From: Candidatus Fermentithermobacillaceae bacterium
GTDB taxonomy: Bacteria > Bacillota > Sulfobacillia > Fermentithermobacillales > Fermentithermobacillaceae
Direction of reading: 5' to 3'
Assembly: GCA_012842105.1 (NCBI GenBank)
Contig: DUTL01000194.1
Coordinates: 1-19,112, forward strand
Length of the DNA: 19,112 bases
Positions 7,825-14,641 of the stretch are shown here, one piece after another. Below the pieces are notes generated by a model. The model searched no databases and was not told where the DNA came from. It saw nothing but the letters and a program-made list of their open reading frames with translations. Made by a program: the position numbers and the translations under genes. Position 1 is the stretch's first letter, and every line of letters begins with the position of its first letter.

Positions 7825-7853
7825 TTGTCAAAAGCGGCGAAGATATATACAAT
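7825..7853 (+). promoter_or_regulatory. Candidate spo0A promoter with 0A-box overlapping the -35
   Basis: TTGTCA (7825-7830) and TACAAT (7848-7853) are separated by 17 bp and would start transcription near 7860, about 60 nt before the spo0A ATG. The same bases read TTGTCAAAA (7825-7833), a close match to the Spo0A~P recognition site (core TGTCGAA, with A tolerated for G). An activator/repressor site on the -35 would let Spo0A~P control its own gene. A weaker sigma-H-like pair (AGGATT at 7818 with GCGAAG at 7837) is not convincing. Confidence 0.45.
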
Positions 7854-7919
7854 AGCTGGTAGAGAATGGCAGAAAAAGTAAAGTATTGGATGTATAAAAC
7901 CCATAGGGAGAGGAGTTCA

Positions 7920-8681
7920 ATGCAGAGAATTCGTGTATTAGTTGCAGATGATAACAGGGAATTTGCCGATCTTCTTCATGAATACCTGCAGCAACAAGAG
8001 GATATGGAGGTTGTGGGGGTAGCCTATAATGGGCTGGAAACGTTGGAGTTGATCGAGGAGTTTTCCCCGGACATAGTGGTACTCGATATCATCATGCCAT
8101 ACCTTGACGGTATCGGTGTGCTTGAGCAGCTGTCCGGGCACTCACTTGCCAAACGTCCCAAGATAGTTATGCTTACTGCTTTCGGCCAAGAATCGATTAC
8201 TCACAGAGTTTTGGAATTGGGTGCCGATTACTACATATTGAAACCTTTCGATTTGAACATACTCGCTCAAAGGCTGAGACAGATGGCAACAGGAAGTGTT
8301 CTGCTGCCCAAGGCGCTAAACGTGAGAGACAAGCAAAAGGATCAGGATGTCCGGGTAACGGCGATTATGCATGAACTTGGAATTCCCGCTCATATTAAGG
8401 GATACATGTACCTGAGAGATGCAATCATGATGGTGACTTCCAGGGTTGAGCTCCTCTCTCGAATTACAAAAGAGCTGTACCCTTTAATAGCAGACAAGTA
8501 TTCTACTACGCCGAGCAGGGTTGAAAGGGCTATCCGCCACGCCATCGAAGTAGCCTGGAATAGGGGTAACGTGGAGTTCATTGACGAAATGTTCGGGCAT
8601 ACAATCAGTCAGGATAAGGGCAAGCCCACAAATTCCGAATTCATTGCAATGGTAGCTGACAAATTGCGATTGACCTCGTAA
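7920..8681 (+). CDS. spo0A: Sporulation master response regulator Spo0A
   Basis: Phosphorelay-controlled transcription factor that commits the cell to sporulation. 253 aa from ATG 7920, which has GAGAGGAG upstream; an in-frame ATG at 7866 would add 18 residues without a good ribosome site. Receiver domain 1-120: acidic pocket D10-D11, phosphoacceptor D56 in VVLDIIMP, T86 in MLTAFG and K108 in ILKPFD, all conserved. The DNA-binding domain from about 140 on contains the hallmark GYMYLRDAI, the recognition region YSTTPSRVERAIRHAIEVAW and the sigma-A-contacting segment RGNVEFIDEMFG. It is intact and follows spoIVB by 113 nt, a conserved synteny. Confidence 0.98.
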   Translation: MQRIRVLVADDNREFADLLHEYLQQQEDMEVVGVAYNGLETLELIEEFSPDIVVLDIIMPYLDGIGVLEQLSGHSLAKRPKIVMLTAFGQESITHRVLELGADYYILKPFDLNILAQRLRQMATGSVLLPKALNVRDKQKDQDVRVTAIMHELGIPAHIKGYMYLRDAIMMVTSRVELLSRITKELYPLIADKYSTTPSRVERAIRHAIEVAWNRGNVEFIDEMFGHTISQDKGKPTNSEFIAMVADKLRLTS

Positions 8682-8689
8682 AAGAGGAT

Positions 8690-8705
8690 CACACCCCCTG
8701 GTGTG
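8690..8705 (+). terminator. Small perfect hairpin after spo0A (weak terminator candidate)
   Basis: CACACC (8690-8695) and GGTGTG (8700-8705) form a 6-bp stem with a CCCT loop, 9 nt after the spo0A stop. The following bases TTGAAATATATGTTG are AT-rich but not a T-run, so intrinsic termination would be weak. It could instead partly separate spo0A transcripts from the activator gene downstream. No good promoter is visible between the two genes. Confidence 0.3.
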
Positions 8706-8732
8706 TTGAAATATATGTTGGGGTGGAGACCA

Positions 8733-10478
8733 ATGAACAACGCCAGGGCAAGGTTGCTTGATTTCATTCTGAATTCTACTCATGATGCGATTGTGGCCGT
8801 AGACAGTAACGGTAAAGTGCTTGTTTTTAACCATGCTGCCGAAAAGCTTATCGGGAAGAAAGCCGGCGACGTAATGGGGAAGTTTGTGAAAGATGGCATC
8901 CCCAATACAAGGCTTGATAAAGTGCTTAGAACCGGAATGCCGGAAATCAACAGGACACAAAAACTTGATAACCGCGACCACACTGTAGTGGTTACCAACA
9001 GGGTCCCGGTAAGAGACTTTCAAGGCGAAATCGTAGGCGCTGTTGCGGTATTCAGGGATATTACTGAAATAAGGGTTCTCGCTGAAGAGATTACAAACCT
9101 CAAGCAAATACAGTCTTTGCTGAGCGCTGTAATCAATTCCACCCAAGACGCAATTTCAGTGGTTGATAATCTTGGTCAAGGCCTTTTGATCAACCCTGCA
9201 TATACCAGGCTTATTGGGCTTTCAGAGGAAGATGTAATCGGCCGGCCGGCAACAGTAGACATAGCCGAAGGTGAAAGCGTTCACCTGGAAGTGCTGAGAA
9301 CCAAAAGGCCTGTCAAGAATGCTAAGATGAAGGTTGGCCCTCTGAAACGGCCGGTAGTTGTAAACGGTTCGCCCATAATTGTCGACGGAGAACTCAGGGG
9401 CAGCGTTGCCTTGATTCGAGATGTCTCTGAAATAATGCAATTAACAGAGGAACTGGACAGAATCAAGAGTATGGTAAAAGGTTTCGAGCCTAAGTACTCT
9501 TTTGATGATGTGGTCGCTGAAAGCCCGCTTATGGTCCAGGCTGTGGAACAAGCCAGGCAAGTGGCTTCTACTCCGGTAACAGTTCTCTTGCGAGGCGAAA
9601 GCGGTACAGGGAAAGAACTTTTCGCCCATGCAATCCACAACGCATCTTCAAGGAGGCATAAGCCTTTTGTACGCGTGAATTGCGCTGCGTTGCCCAAAAC
9701 CCTTCTTGAGTCAGAACTTTTCGGTTACGTAGAGGGCGCTTTTACAGGAGCCAAGAGAGGAGGAAGAAAAGGCCTTTTTCATGAGGCGGACGGAGGCACT
9801 TTGTTTCTTGATGAAATTGGAGTCATGGACCTGTCAATCCAGGCAAGCCTTTTGAGAGTTCTTCAAGAAAGGGAGATCATGCGCATAGGCGATTCCAAGC
9901 CCACTCCTATTGATGTAAGGGTGATTACCGCAACTAATGTTGCCCTTGAACAGATGGTGGCAGAAGGCAAGTTCAGGGAGGATCTTTACTACAGGTTAAA
10001 CGTGATTCCCATTTTCATTCCGCCCCTAAGGCAACGCCCCGAAGATCTTCCTGAATTATGTCACCACTTGTTGCGGAAACTCAACCAGGATTACGGAAGG
10101 TCGGTTACCGGTGTAGACGGTGAAGTAATGCGCCGTTTCTCTGCATACAAGTGGCCCGGAAATGTCAGAGAACTGGAAAACGTACTGGGAAGGGCAATAA
10201 TTAACATGAACTTTCAAGAAGGAATCATCTGTACTCAACACGTACCTCCTTTAGGGTGGGGAGCCCACGCTTTTCTTGTACAAGCTGAGAAGTCTTCAAC
10301 TTCAGAGGGCGGCGGCGTAGAGACTTTGCGCGAAACTGTAGATAAGGCTGAGATTGAGTCAATAAGGCGGGCTTTGGAGCAGGCTTCCTACAACAAGACC
10401 CAGGCTGCAAGGTTGCTTGGCATAAGCATCAGAGGCCTTTACTACAAGATGCACAAGTATGGGCTTATTGAAGGATAG
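8733..10478 (+). CDS. bkdR: Sigma-54-dependent activator with two PAS domains (BkdR-like)
   Basis: 581 aa from ATG 8733, chosen because GGTGGAG lies just upstream; GTG 8703 falls inside a hairpin. PAS domains at about 8-112 and 130-235 form the signal-input half. The AAA+ domain at 262-490 has Walker A GESGTGKE (288-295), the sigma-54-contacting loop GAFTGA (335-340, perfect), Walker B GGTLFLDE (354-361) and the REDLYYRLNV sensor region. A Fis-type helix-turn-helix at 540-579 ends in NKTQAARLLGISIRGLYYKM. There is no receiver domain, so activity is probably set by a ligand or redox/energy state sensed by PAS. The gene directly precedes a -24/-12 promoter and leucine dehydrogenase, the context of Bacillus BkdR, which activates branched-chain amino-acid catabolism; the assignment to BkdR rests on this context and architecture. 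Confidence 0.88.
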   Translation: MNNARARLLDFILNSTHDAIVAVDSNGKVLVFNHAAEKLIGKKAGDVMGKFVKDGIPNTRLDKVLRTGMPEINRTQKLDNRDHTVVVTNRVPVRDFQGEIVGAVAVFRDITEIRVLAEEITNLKQIQSLLSAVINSTQDAISVVDNLGQGLLINPAYTRLIGLSEEDVIGRPATVDIAEGESVHLEVLRTKRPVKNAKMKVGPLKRPVVVNGSPIIVDGELRGSVALIRDVSEIMQLTEELDRIKSMVKGFEPKYSFDDVVAESPLMVQAVEQARQVASTPVTVLLRGESGTGKELFAHAIHNASSRRHKPFVRVNCAALPKTLLESELFGYVEGAFTGAKRGGRKGLFHEADGGTLFLDEIGVMDLSIQASLLRVLQEREIMRIGDSKPTPIDVRVITATNVALEQMVAEGKFREDLYYRLNVIPIFIPPLRQRPEDLPELCHHLLRKLNQDYGRSVTGVDGEVMRRFSAYKWPGNVRELENVLGRAIINMNFQEGIICTQHVPPLGWGAHAFLVQAEKSSTSEGGGVETLRETVDKAEIESIRRALEQASYNKTQAARLLGISIRGLYYKMHKYGLIEG

Positions 10479-10597
10479 CAGTCAATGATCGGTTTTCTCT
10501 TGTGGGGGCAGGTACGCTGAAAGCCCGGCAGACGGGAGTCAATAACCCTGCTTCCAACACAGATCGTGAAAAAACATACAAAGTAGACATGCAATAT

Positions 10598-10637
10598 TGT
10601 GCAGGCACACACATGCCTATGTGCAGGTAGTTGCACA
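10598..10637. promoter_or_regulatory. Tandem dyads, probable activator-binding enhancer (UAS)
   Basis: Two dyads sit side by side: TGTGC-AG-GCACA (10598-10609) and TGTGCA-GGTAGT-TGCACA (10620-10637). The half-site TGTGCAGG repeats at 10598 and 10620, 22 bp apart, close to two helical turns and therefore on the same DNA face. The pair ends about 110 bp upstream of the -24 element, a usual distance for sigma-54 enhancers. The natural candidate protein is the activator encoded just upstream, through its Fis-type helix-turn-helix. Confidence 0.55.
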
Positions 10638-10745
10638 CCCTCAACGTCAAACCACTTCCAGGTTAAGAACTTCCTTTGATGGAATACAGCGGCTTATGCT
10701 CATCTTCAAGCTGCGCGGAGGTTTGTGGTAATCATGGCCCGCTTA

Positions 10746-10761
10746 TGGCATGATTATTGCT
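10746..10761 (+). promoter_or_regulatory. Sigma-54 (-24/-12) promoter of the leucine dehydrogenase operon
   Basis: TGGCATG-ATTA-TTGCT matches the -24/-12 consensus (TGGCACG-N4-TTGCW) at all but one position, with GG and GC at the required 10-bp spacing. The predicted start is near 10772, giving a leader of about 85 nt before the ATG at 10857. No competing sigma-A promoter is evident in this 378-bp intergenic region. Confidence 0.85.
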
Positions 10762-10773
10762 CCCCTTAGTTTG

Positions 10774-10824
10774 TAGGTGGCCGTCAATGAATCTCAATCA
10801 CCTATGTAATTACCTCTGCCACCT
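10774..10824 (+). promoter_or_regulatory. Mutually exclusive stems in the operon leader
   Basis: The 5' end of the predicted mRNA carries TAGGTGGC (10774-10781). TAGGTG can pair with CACCTA (10799-10804), or AGGTGGC can pair with GCCACCT (10818-10824), but not both. Neither stem covers the Shine-Dalgarno sequence GGGGAGGG, and there is no T-run, so this is not an obvious attenuator. It may be a stability element, or chance. Confidence 0.25.
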
Positions 10825-10856
10825 GAACATCATCTATCAAATGGGGAGGGAACCAA

Positions 10857-11924
10857 ATGGAAGTTTTTACCCCTATGGAAAGACAAGGGTATGAGCAAGT
10901 GGTTTTCAATTACGACAAAGTATCCGGCTTAAAGGCAATCATCGCGATTCATGACACCACGTTGGGCCCGTCGCTTGGCGGAGTCAGAATGTGGCCCTAC
11001 AAGTCAGAAGAAGAAGCGCTTACAGATGCGCTGAGGCTTGCGAGGGGCATGACTTACAAAAGTGCGGCAATGGGGTTAAACCTGGGCGGAGGCAAAGGGG
11101 TTATTATTGGCGATCCCAGAAAAGACAAGACAGAAGAACTTTTCCGCGCCTTCGGAAAGTTCGTAGACACCCTTGGGGGTAGGTATATTACCGCTGAAGA
11201 CGTAGGCACAACCACAGACGACATGGATATCATAAAGTGCTACACAGATCATGTGGTAGGGCTTGCAGGAACCAGCGGGAACCCATCACCTGTCACCGCC
11301 TTTGGAACTTTCAGGGGTATGCAAGCTTGTGCCAGGCACGTATTCGGAGATGAAGGCCTGGCCGGCAAGAAAGTGGTCATTCAGGGGGTGGGCAACGTAG
11401 GTTATTACCTTACGGAACGGCTCATAAATGCCGGGGCTGAAGTCTACGTGGCGGACTTGTTCCCTGACAAAATCGAAAGAGCAGCGGAACTTGGGGCCCA
11501 TGTAATACCGCCTGATGAGGTTTATGGCCAGGAATGCGACATTTTTGCCCCGTGCGCCCTTGGCGGAATCATTAACGACGAGACTGTTGAGAGGCTCAAA
11601 GCCAAAATAGTTTGTGGAAGTGCCAACAACCAGCTCCTCGAGGATGAACATGCCAAGGTGCTTGCCAGCCGGAACATACTGTATGCCCCTGATTTCGTCG
11701 TCAATGGCGGCGGGCTGCTGAACGTTGCAGGAGAGCTTACTCCCGGAGGCTACAACCGCGAGTGGGCGCTTTCAAGAGTATCCAGGATATATGACATTTT
11801 GCTCAGGGTATTTCAGATTGCAGAGGAGCGCGGGATTGGAACCGGCGAGGCCGCAAATTCCCTGGCCGAAGACAGAATCAGAAAAGCACTTGAGCAAAAA
11901 AGAATCTATATGCCCTCTTCTTAG
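10857..11924 (+). CDS. bcd: Leucine dehydrogenase (branched-chain amino acid dehydrogenase)
   Basis: NAD-dependent reversible oxidative deamination of leucine, valine and isoleucine to the 2-oxoacids; cytosolic. 355 aa, the normal length for leucine dehydrogenases (glutamate dehydrogenases are longer). The catalytic domain has GGVRMWPY (41-48), K68 in MTYKSA and the catalytic K80 in NLGGGKGVIIGDP, the same number as in characterised Bacillus enzymes, followed by AEDVGT with D115. The Rossmann domain has QGVGNVG (176-182), then CGSANNQL and APDFVVNGGGLLNV. GGGGAGGG precedes the ATG. It is the first gene after the sigma-54 promoter; the ferredoxin subunit of the oxidoreductase begins 55 nt downstream. 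Phenylalanine or valine specificity cannot be excluded. Confidence 0.92.
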   Translation: MEVFTPMERQGYEQVVFNYDKVSGLKAIIAIHDTTLGPSLGGVRMWPYKSEEEALTDALRLARGMTYKSAAMGLNLGGGKGVIIGDPRKDKTEELFRAFGKFVDTLGGRYITAEDVGTTTDDMDIIKCYTDHVVGLAGTSGNPSPVTAFGTFRGMQACARHVFGDEGLAGKKVVIQGVGNVGYYLTERLINAGAEVYVADLFPDKIERAAELGAHVIPPDEVYGQECDIFAPCALGGIINDETVERLKAKIVCGSANNQLLEDEHAKVLASRNILYAPDFVVNGGGLLNVAGELTPGGYNREWALSRVSRIYDILLRVFQIAEERGIGTGEAANSLAEDRIRKALEQKRIYMPSS

Positions 11925-11979
11925 TTTGATGTTTCTCTCAAACAGCGCAGGGATGTACATGGGGAGAGGAGGATAGAGA

Positions 11980-12192
11980 TTGGCGAAGCGGGTTGTATTC
12001 AAGCAAGACCACTGCAAAAGTTGCGGACTATGCATATCGGCATGTCCCAAGCAAATTATCCGGGTGCAAGATGAGCTTAACAGTCTAGGCTACCACCCGG
12101 CCTTTGTCGACGATAACGATCAGCAATCGTGCATCAGTTGTGCCATATGTGCACGAATGTGCCCAGATGCGGTAATTGAGGTTTTCAGGTGA
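11980..12192 (+). CDS. 2-oxoacid:ferredoxin oxidoreductase, delta (2x[4Fe-4S]) subunit
   Basis: 70 aa with TTG start 11980 after GGAGAGGAGG. Two complete CxxCxxCxxxCP motifs, C12-C15-C18-C22 and C51-C54-C57-C61, bind two [4Fe-4S] clusters that pass electrons from the thiamine site to soluble ferredoxin. The short size and position as first gene of the delta-alpha-beta-gamma set fit the delta subunit of four-subunit VOR/KOR/POR enzymes. The alpha subunit start lies 20 nt after its stop. Subunit letters differ between databases, so no symbol is given. Confidence 0.9.
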   Translation: MAKRVVFKQDHCKSCGLCISACPKQIIRVQDELNSLGYHPAFVDDNDQQSCISCAICARMCPDAVIEVFR

Positions 12193-12212
12193 ATTAGCAG
12201 GAGGTGAGTTTT

Positions 12213-13325
12213 GTGTCTGAACCTATTCTTATGAAGGGTAATGAAGCTATTGCTGAAGCAGCAGTTCGTGCAGGGTGCAAGTTCTTCTTCGGATACCCGA
12301 TTACACCCCAAAATGAAATTCCAGAGTATATGTCTAGAAGGCTTCAGGAAGTTGGCGGTGTGTTTGTTCAGGCTGAAAGCGAAGTTTCATCGATAAATAT
12401 GGTGTATGGTGCCTCTGGGGCAGGTGGCCGGGTGATGACGTCTTCTTCCAGCCCTGGTATTTCCCTCATGCTTGAGGGCATTTCATATATTGCAGGCGCT
12501 GAGCTTCCTTGCGTCATTGTAAACATCTCCAGGGGCGGGCCCGGGCTTGGAGGAATCCAACCTTCTCAGGCAGACTATTTCCAGGCAACAAAAGGCGGGG
12601 GCCACGGCGACTACAAACTCATTGTGTATGGGCCTTCGTCAGTCCAGGAAGCGTGCGACCTTATGGTAAAGGCGTTTGATGTAGCTGACAAGTACCGCAA
12701 CCCTGTGATGATCCTGGGAGATGGCATGATAGGCCAGATGATGGAGCCTGTAGTTTTTCCCGGGGTAACCTCCGAATCACCTGCTTTGGAAAAACCCTGG
12801 GCTACCTGCGGCAATGAAGGCAGAGAACCCAACCTTATAACCTCGATACACCTGGATCCTGAAGTGCTGGACGCTCACAACTGGAAGCTCTATGAGAAGT
12901 ACAAAGCGATGGAGCGAGACGAAGTAATGTACGAATCTTACTACGAAGATGATTCTGAGTGGTTCCTGGTAGCTTACGGCACTGTGGCAAGGATCTGTAT
13001 ATCGGTCATGGAGAAAATGCGCAAAGAAGGGACTAAAGTAGGGCTCATTCGTCCTATTACCCTTTGGCCGTTCCCAAAGGCAGCCTTTGATGAAGTGGTT
13101 GACAGCGCCAAAGGGTTCCTGTGCGTTGAGATGTCTACAGGGCAAATGATTGAAGACGTGAAACTGGCCGTTGAAGGAAAGACTCCCGTGTATTTTTACG
13201 GGCGTACCGGGGGCGCAGTTCCTATCCCAAGGAATATTGAAGAGCGCGTACTTGACATGATCTCAGGAAAAGTGCCTGTCGTTACAGATTATTTCGATAA
13301 CATACACGGAGGTGGCGGGGCATGA
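12213..13325 (+). CDS. vorB: 2-oxoacid:ferredoxin oxidoreductase, alpha subunit (VorB family)
   Basis: 370 aa from GTG 12213, with AGGAGGTGA (12199-12207) at ideal spacing; the in-frame GTG at 12204 lies inside that Shine-Dalgarno. The N-terminal pyrimidine-binding domain carries MKGNEAIAEAAVRAGCKFFF (residues 7-26) and GYPITPQNEI, then QAESEVSSINMVYGASGAG with the conserved Glu, and SSSSPGISLMLEGISYIAG. The C-terminal part (about 250-340) is the transketolase C-like domain with GTVARI and IRPITLWPFP. With the beta, gamma and delta subunits it oxidises branched-chain 2-oxoacids to acyl-CoA and CO2. The sequence type is VorB, and the leucine dehydrogenase context supports branched-chain substrates; 2-oxoglutarate or aromatic 2-oxoacids remain possible. 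Its stop overlaps the beta start (ATGA). Confidence 0.9.
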   Translation: MSEPILMKGNEAIAEAAVRAGCKFFFGYPITPQNEIPEYMSRRLQEVGGVFVQAESEVSSINMVYGASGAGGRVMTSSSSPGISLMLEGISYIAGAELPCVIVNISRGGPGLGGIQPSQADYFQATKGGGHGDYKLIVYGPSSVQEACDLMVKAFDVADKYRNPVMILGDGMIGQMMEPVVFPGVTSESPALEKPWATCGNEGREPNLITSIHLDPEVLDAHNWKLYEKYKAMERDEVMYESYYEDDSEWFLVAYGTVARICISVMEKMRKEGTKVGLIRPITLWPFPKAAFDEVVDSAKGFLCVEMSTGQMIEDVKLAVEGKTPVYFYGRTGGAVPIPRNIEERVLDMISGKVPVVTDYFDNIHGGGGA

Positions 13326-14065
13326 AACCAGTCTATCTACGCCCAAAATCTCTGACCGGTACTGTTACCCACTATTGTCCCGGTTGCACTCATGGCATAG
13401 CTCACCGGCTCGTCGCTGAAATAATTGATGAGCTAGATATGCAAGGGAAGACAATCGGAGTGGCGTCTGTGGGATGTTCTGTTTTTGCCTATAATTACTT
13501 CGATGTGGACTTCCAACAAGCGGCGCATGGCAGGGCTCCTGCAGTGGCGACAGGTATAAAGCGTGTACATCCTGACAAGGTTGTTTTTGCCTATCAAGGC
13601 GACGGAGATCTGGCGTCTATAGGAGCAGCCGAAATAGTCCACGCCGCTGCCAGGCGTGAAAATATTACAGTGATATTCCTGAATAACGCCATTTATGGAA
13701 TGACCGGCGGGCAGATGGCTCCAACTACTTTACCCGGGCAAAAAACCACCACTTCTCCTTTTGGCAGAGATACTGCAGGCCAGGGTTACCCCCTTCGAAT
13801 GTCCGAACTACTGTCCACTGTTGAGGGTGCATACTACATTGCCAGGTGTTCGCTCCACAATGCGGCTAACATTGCAAGGGCCAAGAGGGCCATAAGGCAA
13901 GCGTTTTCCAATCAAATACAGGGTAAGGGGTTTTCCATGGTAGAACTTCTGTCTACGTGCCCCACCAATTGGCGTATGACACCTGGCAAAGCCCTTGAAT
14001 GGGTAGAAAAGGAAATGATTCCTGTGTATCCTTTGGGTGAGTTCAAGATAGGGGAGGGGGAGTAA
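13322..14065 (+). CDS. 2-oxoacid:ferredoxin oxidoreductase, beta (thiamine diphosphate) subunit
   Basis: 247 aa. The ATG overlaps the alpha stop by 4 nt, indicating translational coupling. HYCPGCTHG supplies C19 and C22; C52 (SVGCSVFA) and C213 (LLSTCPTNW) complete the four Cys for the proximal [4Fe-4S] cluster. The thiamine diphosphate motif is GDGDLASIG (93-101) ending in NNAIYGMTGGQMAPTT (121-136). The length matches stand-alone beta subunits rather than the beta-gamma fusions of some archaea. The enzyme is oxygen-sensitive as a class, which supports an anaerobic host. Confidence 0.93.
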   Translation: MKPVYLRPKSLTGTVTHYCPGCTHGIAHRLVAEIIDELDMQGKTIGVASVGCSVFAYNYFDVDFQQAAHGRAPAVATGIKRVHPDKVVFAYQGDGDLASIGAAEIVHAAARRENITVIFLNNAIYGMTGGQMAPTTLPGQKTTTSPFGRDTAGQGYPLRMSELLSTVEGAYYIARCSLHNAANIARAKRAIRQAFSNQIQGKGFSMVELLSTCPTNWRMTPGKALEWVEKEMIPVYPLGEFKIGEGE

Positions 14066-14066
14066 C

Positions 14067-14612
14067 GTGAACCACCGGATTATTATGGCAGGATTTGGCG
14101 GACAAGGAGTCATGTTGATAGGCACTCTCCTAACTTATTCAGGAATGCGTGAGGGCAAGAAAGTATCGTGGCTTCCTTCATACGGCCCTGAAATGCGCGG
14201 TGGGACTGCAAACTGCGCAGTATGCGTTTCTGACAGGCCAATAGCCTCGCCGGTAGTTACTGAACCTTCGGCAGTCATAGCCATGAATTTGCCATCCTTT
14301 GATAAGTTCAGTAAAATTCTAGTTACGGGAGGTTCATTGATAATTAACTCAAACCTGGTAAATGTCGAAAACATACGTGAGGATATTAAGCCATACCGCA
14401 TACCGGCTAACGATGAAGCGGTTAACCTGGGCTCAGAGCGAGTGGCTAACATGATATGCCTTGGAGGGTTACTGGGAGTTGAGGGTATAGTCAGTATTGA
14501 TACCGTAATAGAAGCTTTACCTGAGGTAATACAGGAGAGGTACCACCATCTTCTCGATCTTAATGAAGAAGCTCTCAGGTGTGGTTATGAAATGGTCCAG
14601 GAAATGAAATAG
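14067..14612 (+). CDS. 2-oxoacid:ferredoxin oxidoreductase, gamma subunit
   Basis: 181 aa, GTG start 14067 one base after the beta stop, with a GGGGGAG Shine-Dalgarno sequence. GFGGQGVMLIG (9-19) and SYGPEMRGGTANCAVCVSD (38-56) are the hallmark motifs of the gamma domain, which closes over the CoA side of the active site. The C-terminal half is a compact alpha/beta domain without cysteine clusters. It completes a four-subunit enzyme in the order delta, alpha, beta, gamma. Confidence 0.93.
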   Translation: MNHRIIMAGFGGQGVMLIGTLLTYSGMREGKKVSWLPSYGPEMRGGTANCAVCVSDRPIASPVVTEPSAVIAMNLPSFDKFSKILVTGGSLIINSNLVNVENIREDIKPYRIPANDEAVNLGSERVANMICLGGLLGVEGIVSIDTVIEALPEVIQERYHHLLDLNEEALRCGYEMVQEMK

Positions 14613-14641
14613 GTGGTTTGGGGCTGCGATTGTGAGGTGTA

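Noticed and set aside
14347..14357. 0A box ATGTCGAAAAC
   Set aside because: It lies inside the gamma-subunit coding sequence with no promoter nearby; such short matches are expected by chance.
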